From contig JAPEVC010000003.1 in the NCBI GenBank assembly GCA_027946555.1, positions 124,001 through 188,000 of the forward strand: a DNA stretch of 64,000 nt, in the 5' to 3' direction. A program made the position numbers and the translations under genes. Position 1 is the stretch's first letter. Each line of letters begins with the position of its first letter. The notes under the pieces are model-generated. The model did not search any database. It was not told the DNA's origin and saw nothing but the letters and a program-made list of their open reading frames with translations. The DNA comes from Gnomoniopsis sp. IMI 355080 (lineage: Eukaryota; Ascomycota; Sordariomycetes; Diaporthales; Gnomoniaceae). Positions 1 to 12,000 of the stretch are shown in pieces.

Positions 1-522
1 GTCTGCTGATAAGAGCCACTGATATCGGCACGCTCCTCGACCACGTCTACTGTACTACGGTGCATGGACGTACATACGGTCCTGACAGTACAGTACCTGC
101 GAATCGATGCCATCGTGTCTAGACCGCTCCTCGGCATCGGATTTTACTCATTGAACCTTTTGAGACTAAAACATGTACTTTAGGTATCAAGGTCTGCAAA
201 CTCTCGGAACTACTATGTATTCTCTGGGGTGGCTTGGCTCCCCGGGAAGGCCGGCGCCATGTGACTCGTTCGGAAAGCTAAGAATAGGTGACCTACAGTC
301 AAACGAGGAAGAATATCAGTATCCGTACATATGCAACATATACAGATGTGTGACAAAGGACAAAATGATCAGAGATGTAACTCCTCTACAGAGTAAATTG
401 TTTACCTAGTTAGAATGGGCCATTTCCCTTTTGCAGCCTCTACACCACACCATTCCTGTCAGGTACACGATCACTACCCACACATAGACCATGTTGTGTC
501 ACACTCCCGTCTGCAAATCCAT
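1..522. other. Intergenic, no gene seen
   Basis: No reading frame here resembles a known protein. The right end is the 3' flank of the NTF2-like gene on the minus strand. The left edge may hold the flank of a gene outside the window. Confidence 0.5.
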
Positions 523-1025
523 TCACCTCTGTATATACACCCTGTAGTACGCAAACTTCCACTCACTCCCCACCTTCACCAGCTTCGCATACCCCGCCCA
601 ATCCACAGCAGGCTCACTGCTCTCTTGGCCCTTCAGCTGGTACACAACATGCCCATACAGCATGAGCTCGACCTCGCCCGCCGCCGTCTTCACGAACGTC
701 GCGGGGAAGACCTGGAAGACGGTGTGCTCCCTTGCTTGAACCTTCTCCCACATGCCCTCGCGGACCTTTAAGATGTCTGCCCCACCCCCCTTTTATTAGC
801 CTGAGTACCTTGGCGGAAGTGTGAATAGTAGCATTGTTCTTGCATACCCGTCTTCCCAATCGCCGACTTCTTCTCCATCACGAGTGTCGCATCATCTTGG
901 AAGAAGTTGACCCATTCTGTGTTTTTTCCCGGCGTGTCTGAAATGGTATAGAACTTGGCAATGAAATCTTTGATGCTCTCGTCGCTGGGCGTTTCGACAG
1001 CGAAAGCTGGATGGTAATTCGCCAT
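523..1025 (-). CDS. NTF2-like / SnoaL-fold small protein
   Basis: Two exons (1025-848 and 776-523) join across a 71-nt GT-AG intron (847-777) into a 143-residue protein starting MANYHPAF. The whole protein looks like one NTF2-like cone fold: N-terminal helix with DESIKDFIAKFYTISD, then FFQDDATLVM, the IGKTDILKVREGMW segment that spans the splice junction, and C-terminal strands GHVVYQLKG and WKFAYYRVYIQ. It is not canonical nuclear transport factor 2, whose N-terminus differs. Fungal genomes carry many such stand-alone 130-150 residue SnoaL-like proteins of unknown ligand, probably cytosolic. No signal peptide or membrane segment is seen. The ATG is the first in frame and sits just downstream of stops. 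The fold is fairly secure; the function is unknown. Confidence 0.8.
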
Positions 1026-1893
1026 AATATCACTCGCAGTCGCGCGCTTGCTGGTGCTGGCGACTTGAATCTATGCAAGTCCAAGAATTTCAGCGTACTG
1101 AGTTGCAGAATGGAGGCAAAGCTCTTATTTGTGTAAACCTCAAGTTTATTGGCACGTATTCGAAGATATCGTCATGGTGAGGGGCGCGGCCCGAGACCCG
1201 GGAGTATATTCAAAATCCCTTATCCGATGCGCGGTGGATCCAATGTGAAGCCATCGCATATCTGTCTTTGCTCAAAGGATAACATATACATGTCGCTGCA
1301 GTGGTGTTTCTTTCAAGCCTTTGTGTGTCCCTGGCGAGAGTGAGACATATTCGATTCTTGACAGAAAACATACAAGCAAATGCAAACCTCGCCCAGGAAT
1401 CTCTTCATTCATGGCTTCCCGGCTGGGACATCAAAGAGCAAGCACATGGCAGTCGCCTCAATTTAGCAAGTAATTTGTTTGATTGAATAATGCGTATCTT
1501 TGACCCATCAATTCCATTCTTGCACTGCTCGTGGATCAGCTCATAAATGATGCAACTTTCCGCTTGGCCAAGCAAGTGGCCATTTCTTAAGGCTCCCCAA
1601 ATCGAATGCCCATCGCAATTAGCCTATGGCCAAAATGTGCTTCTCCAAGGTATGCTCAGACCAGACAGAAACACGTTGCTACCATTTCTTTTCTTTCGCC
1701 GTTGACGAAGACTAACTTGCTGCAAACCAGAACACAGCAGGCTTGAGTCGTTGTCCACAGCCTGCGAATCGCCACTTGAGCTAGTAGAACAACCTTTAGA
1801 CCAGGTCCTGGCCATCTTCTGTGAATGATGGTTATTCTCTATACACAATGGACCGAGCACTTGGATTGTATCTAGGATCGGCGGGCTCTGTAC
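1026..1893. other. Intergenic: NTF2-like promoter and ING-gene 3' flank
   Basis: This stretch separates two minus-strand genes. It must contain the promoter of the NTF2-like gene at its left side and the terminator region of the ING gene at its right side. I see no coding sequence and no clear TATA box. Confidence 0.5.
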
Positions 1894-4392
1894 CTAACCG
1901 CCACGTCTCGAGGCCCTCTTGCTCCCTTCGCCCGTTTCGTCTAACCCCAGTGATGCTCTGCAGTCAGGGCAATACCACGTCTTAGGTAGTGCTGCCGCGC
2001 TGTTGATACCAAGGCACTCGAGGTGGAACCATTCGTATTTGCACTATTTCGGTGTCCCAGTCAGTTTCGTTAAGACGCTGCCCATATCAATGCCATCTTG
2101 CGCGTCGGCGTATAAAGCCGCGAAACTAGGTGGAATATCACTTACGCTCTCCGCATTCTCACACATGACCATCGTCCCGAAGCTAACGCGGTTGCAGATA
2201 CAGTAGCGAGCCTCGTTAGGGTCGATCACATTGCCTTCTTCGTCGACCTCGATTTCTGTCTCGGCCTCAGCCTTCTTCTGAGCACCTGCACCGGCACCAC
2301 GCTTAGACTTCTTTGGGGCCGCCTTGCGCTTCGTTATGGCGCTGTTGTTGCCGCCTGAATTCGTCCGACTGATGGTGCCAGGAATGGGTCTCTTAGTCCT
2401 CTTGCTGGCTTGCCTCAGCGACGGCTCCGGGGCAGGTGTGTTTCTCGCGGTACTTGCACGGCGGGGGCGTTCTGCCGCTAAACCTTGCTTCTGCTGGCTG
2501 ACATCCTGGCCACGAGATGAAGGCCTTCGAGATGTCTCGACGGGCGTCGTTGCACTCGGTGTATTTCCACCCGAGCTTGACGTCTTGATGGGTGGTGGCG
2601 CGGCCGTCTTTTCCTTGGACCTTGTGTCTCTGGACCTCATCTCCCTCGTCGGGGGCAGAATGGGTGCATTTTGTCTCTTGGGTGATGAGGAGCCGTCAGC
2701 TGGCGCCTTGGTAGGAATAGTGGTGGTTGTGGTGCCTGTCTCGATGCTGGGAGCTGGAGAGGCTGCAAAAGAAGATTTGGCTCCTACCATGATAGACTGA
2801 TCTGCACCAGGAATGGGGATAGGAACAGGTGTCGTAGATAGCGGGGCTTGAGTGCCAGCAGGCGTCACTTGGTTTGGCGGAGCTGGTGTATGGCGGGGCA
2901 AGTTGATGTGTGGGGGGATGGGCACTGGGGTCTCGGTCTTGGAGCGCTTCTGACCAGACGCTTCTGGCTTCTCAGCATCCGCCTCTGAGACCGAGTCCCG
3001 CTTGCGTTTCTTCTGTTGTCTCTTAGTATTCTTCGCCGCAGGTTGGCTAGAGGAGGGCTGGGGGTGCTGGAAAGACACCTCGAAGTTCCTTGCCAGTAGC
3101 GCGAACCGTCTCGCTGAGTCCTCGGCCTCCTTTGCCGCTTGATCGGACAAGCGGTCCTTTTTCAGTTTCTTTGCCTTGTTCAGTTCGTGTCCGCGGTTCG
3201 TGAGAGTCCTGTCCTCCGCCTTGATCGCAGAATCCATACTGACTGCTCCCATGGGAAGATGCTCAAAACCAGTCGTGTCATCAACAATCGGTCGAGGGAG
3301 TGTTGGTTCGAACGGTAAGCCTTCCTCTTCGGCCTTTTTTTTAGCGGACGCCCATCCATCGTATCCACGGCCCAAGTGTTTCAATTCCCTATTTATCATG
3401 GTATCACTTGGGATCCAGGCAGAGTTCTTTTTCATCCGCTTTCTCAATTTGGAGAGCTCCCATTGCGTGAGTTGCAACCACGGCGCATCGTCGCTTCCAG
3501 GCACAGCATTCTCGGGTGGTGGCTTCAGTGGTGCCGTGGCAGCTGGCATTCCCAGTGGCGGGTTGGCCGCGTTGGCAGAGACTTGTGAGCCCTTGGGGAT
3601 CTTCCTTGGCTTCGGCACTTTGGGTGGTTTGTCAGCAAGCGGCTTCCTGCCGCGAGGCTTCGAGCTGCCTGCCATAGGGCCTGGTGTACGCCTCCGACCT
3701 GGAGCAATAATGTCTTCGTCTTCATCCTCGTCCGCACTGCTGTCACTCTCGCCACTATATGTATCGTAGCCGACGTCATAAGGAGCCAGCACCTCCCCAG
3801 GAACAGTAATTCGCGGGACTCTTGGCCGACGGCCCTTCTCGCCTCCAGCAGGTTGTCTCTTGTTCGCGCGCGTAGCTTGAGGCGATCTCGGATGAGCTAC
3901 AGGGCTCCTCGGCTCGTCCTCAGCTGGATAGTTCTCGAGCATCGTCCGCAGCTTCGCATGGATCAGCTTCAGGCGATTCACGTGGCGGTTGACATTATCA
4001 GCCATGCGCACGGCCTCTGCATGGCTATACACGCGGCTAGTGAGGACCTTGTTGACTGCTTCCGAGATGTTCCCACGCAGCTTCACAGAGCCCGGTTTGC
4101 TGTTTGCGGGTAAGCTCGGAAGCTGGCCCCATAGTTTGGTAAGCTCGTGCAGCCTAAGTGACGCATCGGCGTAGCTATTGTCGAGCTTCCCAATCAGCGT
4201 CAGCGAGCGCATCATATCGGCTGGCAGGTGTTCCGTGAACTCCAGGAAGTCAGTGACGGTCGCAGGGGCGTCTGGATCAGTTCGTCCCTCGAGTGAGACG
4301 AGAAACTCCATGGGTCGCATGGCCGTCGTGCGCGGCGAAAGCTGTTCGTCTTCGTCCATATTCGCGCCATTAGCCTCCACGGCTGCGCTCAT
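1894..4392 (-). CDS. ING-family chromatin protein with C-terminal PHD finger
   Basis: Exon 4392-2146 joins exon 2043-1894 across a 102-nt GT-AG intron (2145-2044), giving 798 residues. The N-terminus (about 30-165) is an ING domain: TVTDFLEFTEHLPADMMRSL and the following helices through LKLIHAKLRTMLENY. The middle, about 170-715, is low-complexity, rich in Pro, Ser, Lys and Arg, with KRKRD and KKSKR clusters that may serve for nuclear import. The C-terminus is a PHD finger (about 730-778): YCICNRVSFGTMVMC, then CKYEWFHLEC and WYCPDC. The Tyr before the first Cys and the Trp of EWFH match the aromatic cage that ING PHD fingers use to read H3K4me3. ING proteins are subunits of histone acetyltransferase or deacetylase complexes (yeast Yng1, Yng2, Pho23); which one applies here is not clear. 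The protein is much longer than yeast ING proteins, as is common in filamentous fungi. Confidence 0.9.
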
Positions 4393-5104
4393 GATTTGGG
4401 GTTTTCGATTGACTTCGCAGTTGGGGCATCAGTTTTGTTATGAAATATCGCGTATTTCCATTGGTTCGAGGCAGCGTGAGCTGTCGTTAGCTACAAAAAA
4501 ACGATGTTGGTTAGGGGTTTGGTTTCAAATGAGGGTGGACAAACAGGTCGCGCCTTCCAGTGAGAGGGACGCGACATGTGAAGCTCAAGCTTACTAAGCG
4601 CATGTTACATAAGCAGCAAGCGCCAGACTCAGGTGAAGCGAACCCGCGATGAGCAAAGTATTATGGTTTGCTTACAGCAGGATCTTGTATTTGAAGAGTG
4701 TCGACTCTGATGGAAAAAGAGCAATTGGCTTACGGAGTAGGAGATGTGGACCGCAATAGTCTGCTATCCAACGAACTCATGAGCAGGTAGCTGCCACGCT
4801 AGGTGTATGGCCTACGGGTATTTCCAGTAAATCCTGTGTCATTCTGGCAGTAAATCTATGGACCGAATTGATGCGGCTGCTTGACAAAGGTTATATGTGG
4901 ACCGGAAGGGGGGCACCCATCCAGCTTCTCTTCGACTATGTGTCTAATTGAACAAATGAAGTCTTCACAGTGCAGGACTATGCTACAGGCTAATAAAACC
5001 CCAATCTCTTATGCTCTACATATGATGGCAGTGCTGCCCCCTCCGTTCTCTGAGCCTCTGAAGAAGAAAAAAACTTCTTTCATACACGGTGATTTGATGC
5101 TCCT
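4393..5104. other. Intergenic: ING-gene promoter
   Basis: The region between two minus-strand genes holds the upstream region of the ING gene (right of 4392) and the 3' flank of the membrane-protein gene. No additional gene is seen. Confidence 0.5.
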
Positions 5105-6189
5105 CTACACCTCTCCAACGAAACCCAAGCCCACACCAGCGAAGAATGCCGCAGCTGCCCACACAATGCCGTACGCTATAGCACCCTGGCTGTCCACCCC
5201 ACTGATTGTCAGAGCACACTGTATATACGTGTTGATGCCCGTAACAGCCACGACCGCCAGTGTCCTCACAATGCCCACCTTTGTCTGGGTGGTATAACCC
5301 CAGACGTTCCACCAGAATGTTTCCCACAAGCTCGCATCGATCGCGTCAAATTGGGCATGCTTCTCATCCTCCTCGGTCCGACCAGTGGCAGCCAGAGGTG
5401 TGAAGATGAAGGTCCGCGCAGCAATACCAGAGGCGAGAGCCAGGGTTCCCAAAATAATCAGGCTATTTTGGCTGGGCTCAATGGTGTGGATCCCCTCGAA
5501 GTACAAGACCAGAGCCGGGCGCAAGTATACCTTGTACGACAGGAACAGCGAGACGTTATAGATGAAGCTCGCAAGCAGTGTGGACAGGAGCTGAATAGAG
5601 CGGTCGAGGATGATTTCGCGGTTCGGGGTCGAGGAAGCCGGCTTGTGCGCATCGGACAGCGAGCGCAGGAGCAGGAAGGGGACAAAGCTGGCTGCGACAT
5701 CAACGGCGAGTCCAGCGAGAGCCGTCTTGGGGTTAAGGTTGTAGAAAGCGGTCATCAAGTAGAACTACACAATCTCAAATCAGTCCATTGTCGAGAATCT
5801 GTCGCTAATGACATCTCAGGGATACTCACAGTTGGGCTATGCGACAAGAAGTTCAGCGCCGCAAGATCCACCGAGTCAAAGTTCGCAAACCATCCCAAAG
5901 CCAGCTCCGCGAGCCTCCAGGCCGTCATAATGTTGACCTCTCGCGTTGTATCGAGGGTGCGCATAACCGTGGCCAGCTCGCCCCGGGTGAATTCATTGAT
6001 GAACGAGTAGCCGAGTGACGAAATGGAGAAGCTCAGAATCGCGACGAGGGGGAAGCGGAGCAGGCTGGGCAGCGAAGACTTGCGCTGGTCGGCTAGCACA
6101 GCAGGAATCTCAGGCGCGGCCACGGCGGCTGAGCTTGAGCTTGAGCCTTCGCCGGCGTCAACGGCATTGGTCTGCTTGGTGAGCGACAT
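5105..6189 (-). CDS. Uncharacterised multi-pass membrane protein
   Basis: Exon 6189-5830 joins exon 5764-5105 across a 65-nt GTGAGT..TAG intron, giving 339 residues. After a Ser/Ala-rich, probably cytosolic N-terminus of about 40 residues there are roughly six hydrophobic segments: near 43-62 (PLVAILSFSISSLGY), 130-152 (LAVDVAASFVPFLLL), 180-202 (LLSTLLASFIYNVSLFL), 220-240 (LIILGTLALASGIA), 283-303 (LAVVAVTGINTYI) and 315-337 (GIVWAAAAFFAGVGLGF). The last segment runs to the C-terminus. I do not recognise a named family. The frame is open upstream to about 6480, but the ATG at 6189 precedes the first low-complexity segment and is the preferred start. The function is unknown; an integral membrane location is an inference from hydrophobicity. 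Confidence 0.8.
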
Positions 6190-7568
6190 GGCGCATTTGT
6201 CCGCAGAGGCGCGAGGGATGATGTCAGCGTCGACAAAGTCGAAGGGCTTGCTCAGCAGTAGATAGGTCCTTGGCTCAAGAATGACGCAAAAGAGAAAGAA
6301 AAGAAGCCTTCGCTCGAGCAGAGCTTGTGATGTTCGGTCGCAAAGTCTGGGGAGAAAATTGTGAGACAGTAGTGGAGTGGGAGGTGTTGAAAACCAAATT
6401 GAGCTCCCAGCTCGAAGAAAGCGGTTCGTGGAGATTATTACCCAGGTACTGTTTCCCCCGCAACCAGCAATTGTCTCCACTCCTCGTTCAAACCTAGTAC
6501 TAGCCGCGCCGCCGAAAGCTTCTCTAACTCCAAGCTAGCAAGTGATCGTGCATGTTGTGCTGGACAGGCAGGTGTATGAATATAATTTGTACATTTACTG
6601 ATTTGAACATCTAGCTCCAGTGACATTATCGCTGTTCACCAAATCAAAGTCTTTGAATAAAATCTAATATGCTGCGCACCCTTGGAGGCGAGGCCGCTGC
6701 AATGCAATCTCCGTATGATACAGAAGACCTCGCGTCTGCATGACTGCAGAGATCGAGGAGGTATCCACCGCTCCATTAAAAAAGGAAAACTACATATACG
6801 GAGTTTTCCCGTCCAGGCTTTTCTTTTCCCTTTGTCCTTTCTCCTGTCCCTGCCTGCTCTTTCCCATTTGGTCTTTCACGTTGCCTGCAAGTGTTGCGCA
6901 ACTTGATTAGATTTGTTTTGTGGCTATACTCATCGTCTTGCTGGATGCATTTTGTTGCTCACGATAAACAAGTATTTCTCCCCACCGACCAGTGTCGACA
7001 TGCGGTACCGACGAGTCGTATGCCCACAACAAGCATGAATACGCATCGATCGACATGACAACCTATTGGGCCACTCCGGTAGCCGGAATTGGTGGCTTAG
7101 TTAAAGCACTCCAAACTACTTGAGCAGCTTCTAGCAGCTTCTGTTCGACGCGGTTTCAGTGTCTCAACTCTGCTCATCACATATAACTCACACGAGTTCC
7201 TCGTATCATCAAGCCAATGCATGTTGTTGGAATCTCAAGAGACATCCATTTGTGTTACTATCTCGGTGGGACTCCCACTCGACGCTGCACAGTTACGGTC
7301 CTTACTTTAACCTCGTTTCGCAGCATCCCACAATCCTACATCACCATTGTGGAATCTCTCAACTCATCGGTGCCAAGGACCACTGCCGCGGAGAGAAACG
7401 TCTCCTCCTCCCGAGCTTTATATAGGTGGTACAGAAAAGAAAACGACAGACAAGAGACCTGCCCGGCCTAGTACGCCAGTCCTCCCTCCGGCCTCGGTCA
7501 TATTTCAATAGCAGATCGTGGCACATCAAACGCAAATAGGAAGATACGGTCGTCCCGGCTGGCTATGG
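6190..7568. other. Intergenic, no gene seen
   Basis: This holds the promoter of the membrane-protein gene on the left and the 3' flank of the C2H2 gene on the right. A pyrimidine-rich patch lies at about 6815-6875. Short open frames here have no recognisable similarity. Confidence 0.5.
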
Positions 7569-9084
7569 TCATTCTTCCATCTGGCCAAAGACTCCGTAAT
7601 CATCCTCGTCGCTTCGAGACCGAGACCGCATATCGTCGTCGTCGTCCTCCATCCTGGTATCGACATTGCGACCCCTCTCACCCCGGGTGAAGCTTTCTGG
7701 TGCCCGACTAGGGAAACTGTTCAAGAACGGCGATTGCCCCAGAGACGCCTGGCCCAGGAAGTGAGCCGGTACCATTGGCACCGGCGGGATGTCGAGTGGG
7801 AGCTGGTTGGTCAACGAGCCACCATTGCTGTTGTAGCTGCAGCTCAGCATCGCCACGGCCTTGGCCAATTGGTCGTCGGCTTCCCCAGAGGTGGGGCCTG
7901 GTGTCGGACTAGGCTCCAGGTACCGGCGGAAGCTCGAGCCGTAAGCATCCTCCTTGCGGATCTGGCGAGAGAGCGCACCTCGCACATCGTCCTCGTCATC
8001 CGAAGCCATGGAAAAGTTGGACTCGTCCATGTGCATGTCGTCCATGTGAGGGGGCGGAGTGGTTCTGGCGGAGCTCTGGCCATCCAATTGTTCAGAGAAC
8101 CCGCCCGACAAAGATGGCGAGGATGGCTCAAACGCGGACTCCGGAGGGGTAGTCGGTTGGGTATTCATTTCTACCAATAATTTGGCAGCTTCGAGGATCT
8201 GCACTTGCTGATGCTTGGAGATGAGCAGTCTCGAAGTGTATGTCCATGCTTCAGTGTGTTCCCATCTGCAGAAGTGAACACGTCAACAAACATTTTGCCT
8301 TGCGAGTGAAGTGGCCGACCATGATGGTTCCGAGGTCGGACCAGCTACCGCATGGTAGTAGTGTCACGGGAGATGGGAAAGACAGGGGCACGAACTTATG
8401 CTTGGTCAAGCAACTGTTGTGCTTATATTCCTTGTGGCATTGATCGCACTTGATCACCGGGCGATTGAATTTCCTCCCCTCCTTGGTGATTGGCTGGCCA
8501 TCGCTGGCACGCCGTTCGCGTGACCCTTGGAGGGCTGCGCCGTCCTCGGGCAAGCCTTCTTCCTGGTCGTCCACGGCGTCCTCTCTTGAAATTGCTCCTG
8601 TTCGGGAGCCCGGGATTTTGTCCACAGGCACGCTGGCTGCATGTGAGGGCAGGTTGCTCAGGCTCGCAAGGTCTGGCCGAAGGCCACCAGATTTCGACGC
8701 TCGGCGGGGTCCGATAGCAACAGGTAGAGCGGGAAGTTTGTCGACATCTGCCACGCCTGCTGCTGCTGCTGCTACGGCAGCCAAATTCGTCGTATTATTG
8801 ATCAGACTCTTGCGACGCACGCGGTGCTCTGCAGTGAGGGGACTCGGAGAGATCGTGTGAGAATTCGTCCGCGAGTGCGATTGTCGGTGTCCGTTCGTTC
8901 CCGAAAGTGGATTGAAGGAAGAGGGAGGAGATCGGTGAGAAAGAGGTCTCGAAGTCTGCAGAATGTCCTACAATTGATTCCGAAGAGATCAGCGGTCGTG
9001 GGTTGGGAATGTGAAGGGACTAGACAGGCATGGCCAGCCGCAAAGAGTGTTGATCGACAGTATGCTTACCTTTGAGGAAGCCAT
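7569..9084 (-). CDS. C2H2 zinc-finger protein, single finger
   Basis: Three exons (9084-9070, 8967-8396, 8265-7569) give 427 residues. The first exon is only 15 nt (MASSK) and ends in a GTAAGC donor; introns are 102 and 130 nt. The single finger is C179-x2-C182-x12-H195-x3-H199. It is followed by a conserved tail, WEHTEAWTYTSRLL then ISKHQQVQILEAA, which is typical of a fungal family of one-finger proteins. An alanine run near residue 80 is coded by a GCA/GCT repeat. The C-terminus is acidic and Ser/Asp-rich (MEDDDDDMRSRSRSDEDDYG), a possible activation region. The second intron lies inside the finger, after the first His, and uses the uncommon donor GTTCGT; only this splice restores the second His. 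A nuclear DNA- or RNA-binding role is inferred from the finger; targets are unknown. Confidence 0.85.
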
Positions 9085-12000
9085 TTCCGATGTCACGCAA
9101 AGAAGAATAGTTCCAGGATAGCCACATAAACTTGGTCAAGATCCCTGGTAGTTCCAAACGATCGCAAAGAGTGAACAGCAAAAGCAACAAGAAAAAAAAA
9201 AGTTGTTGAGCTGAGTTGCCGGAACGCGTTCGTGGGGTGACGTGACTGAGACGCTGGTTGTGTGATTTTGTGGTTGTGTGGTGAAAGACGACAAGTTTAG
9301 CTGGGAATGAGATTTGTGGCCAACAGCGATTGGAATTGACAGCAAGGCAAGGCAAGCCGCTCTTGGAAACTTTTTGTCACCCGACTCCAATCCAGCTCAC
9401 GAGACTAGTGTAGTGCGAAAGACTGTAAGCTAGAAACGTTGCTTGGAGAAGAGCAGAAAGGAAGCCCCTGTTCCGAGCGACTTCGCAAAAAAGCAAAACC
9501 GACGAGGCCGACTAGCTCTTTGCAAGGCGGTTCGACCAAAGTGGCCGTGGTTGGAGAAGCGTGTGCCTGGGGCACTAATGCTTGTCTGTGGGTGGAATCC
9601 TGATACCCGGAACCTGCAACCTAAGAGCCTGGGATTGGCAATATGCAGAATGTCCTTCTGGAGTGCTCGAGACGGACACTGTTTGAGACCAGCTGGAGTC
9701 GAAGATAGGCTCGTCGTAATTGCTAGTGCCTAAAGATCAGATGTTGGATCGGTGACGGGTGACGGATAACTTGGGAATAGGGAGTGAACGATGTGAGCCA
9801 CCGGGGGGAAGGGAAGGGGGGAAATCCGTGTCGCGACTGCAAGGCTTCAAGGCGGGAGGTGATTATTTTGGACAGAAAGAGAAGGAGAAGGACAAAAAAA
9901 AGTTGCCGATCCTTTGGACAGGACAGGACACGAGGAGGCAATTGTAAGAGGCCTGGGCTGTTCTATCTATTGCGGAAAGCGATAGGCAGCCCGGCTGTGC
10001 ATGTCACGCACACAGTCTGATTGTACAAGAATGTACGTACCGTACCGTCTCTGCCGTACACAAGGAACCAGGAAAGCCCAGCACAGTATGGGTATGATCT
10101 GAGACCCCTTGCTACTGGCGTGGTCGGCGCAATCCTTGATGCAATTCCTAACGTATTCATACTGTACCGCAGACTGTGCCTGGGGAGGTGAGGTGTGTCG
10201 ATAACACAGGAGTGGAGTCTCGTCCAAGGATATGAGCTTCAGGAGGCTGCATTTCGCTTGTTCCTCCACGCTGCCTTTCTCCGACCCCTCATCAACTTGG
10301 CCCATTATTCCTGTGCCCTGGGAAGCAAGCTTGTCGAAAAGTGCCAAACACACAGAGAAAAAGGTATGGACAGCAAGTTTTCCCTTCTCCTTCTTCAGCA
10401 ACCGGCATTGCTTCTTGCAAGTCTCACTTCACTTGTTGTTGTAGGCAGGCCATGGGACGAGAGCATTACACGTACTTCCGTACATGTGTACATACGATGT
10501 ACGAATACGTGGTCACCTGGGAACTTGCTGGTCTTCTCTAGCTCACTGCCACCACAGTAAAGCTGCACAGGGCGCGCCGGGCGCTTCACAGCACCAACCA
10601 CGAGGTTGCAGGGCAGCTGGCCAGAGAGCGGGGCAGCGCCCCTAATCCCTCGTCCCTGTTGCTGCACTGTGGGTGTGAGCTGTTTGGCTCACTAAGTACA
10701 GAGCGGGTCTTGGACCACTGTCTCAGAGTGGAAAGACAACTTGGAGAATACCTCTTCCGAAAGCAGGGTGTGAGAGCAACCGGAACGGAGACACAGGGGG
10801 TCCCACGCCCAGGAACTTGCATTGCAGGACAATGTGGGCAGCGGTGCATACCGAGTGGAGTCGGCATCAAGCGTGATCGACATCGAGTGTTTGAGTGGGG
10901 GAGGGGTGCTGCTATGTACATACCACAATGACAGTAAAGTTGAGGTTGCCTTTCATACTGCAATAGCAGTCACTGACCGTCCATGATGAAAAGCATAGGA
11001 CGCCGACGATCCAAAATGATGATTGCACGCTCTTCGTCAACGTGCTTCGGCCTGCAAATCAGATTCTCAGCCGGCAGGAGGATCCCAGGAGAGCGGGGAC
11101 AGTTTGGACTAGTATTATGGAGGCAAAGCCACGGGGACTAATCAAGTACGCGCTCTGGCAGGTTAGCGACAAATCTACGGCTATTCTTGTGGCCATGCCT
11201 TCTGGTTTTCAAAGGATTGGAAGCTCGGTGCAGCCTCAGCTTTCAGCCCGTCCTCCGGGCTCCGGAAGCAGTACGGTTCAAAAGGGCCACCAATTCTCCA
11301 TGTTTGGATAGTATGATTTGGACGACAAATCAATACGGTTACAAGCCAAATATGCCGAACACGGAAGGTTACCTGCTCAATTACCTGCCTACTGCAGACG
11401 TGGATACTCACTCATGTTAGATAGTCTATTGCAAGTGGCCTCCAGAGGCAAAGGAACGAGGTCGTTTCTCACACAGTACCCAGGCTCCCAAATTACGGTA
11501 AGCTTAAAATCAAACCAATGCGCTCCTCGCTGTGTCAATATGCTCCACCATCTATCTGTGTACGGAAGAGTCGAGCCCAATTTGTTGAAACAGCCCGGCT
11601 GCCAGGTCTGTTTGTGGCCTGACACCCCGTCAAGGAAACAGACGGACTTGGTAACGCGCCTGTGACATGGAGGCACCTGTGTTTGGCAATCAAATCAATA
11701 CCACACACATTCATCAACAACTATTTTTTTCGGTCCACATGCCAGGCCAGCATGACAAGCCGCCAGCGCAGGAATGAACCAATGAAAAGCTGTATCGCTG
11801 CAGTGTTTCGATAGAGGATGGCACCAACGGCCAACCTCTACAACCTCATCTCTCTGAGAACCAATTGCCGTGGACTCATCGTGCACACCCACCGAATCCC
11901 TCAAGGTTGGTGTTTAGCGCGCCCATGGCTGGCTAAGATTGGCTGGCTGCAGGAGAAGTGCTCGTCGACTCAGTCAATGCTACCACACAAATTAGACCGG

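Noticed and set aside
2324..2800. Plus-strand open frame of 158 codons
   Set aside because: It is antisense to the ING-gene spacer and has low-complexity Val/Leu/Gly composition; the minus strand carries the real gene.
3176..3769. Plus-strand open frame of 197 codons
   Set aside because: It is antisense to the ING coding exon; its Ser-rich sequence mirrors the acidic and basic runs of the real protein.
7518..8180. Plus-strand open frame of 220 codons
   Set aside because: It is antisense to the third exon of the C2H2 gene, which has family motifs and clean splice sites.
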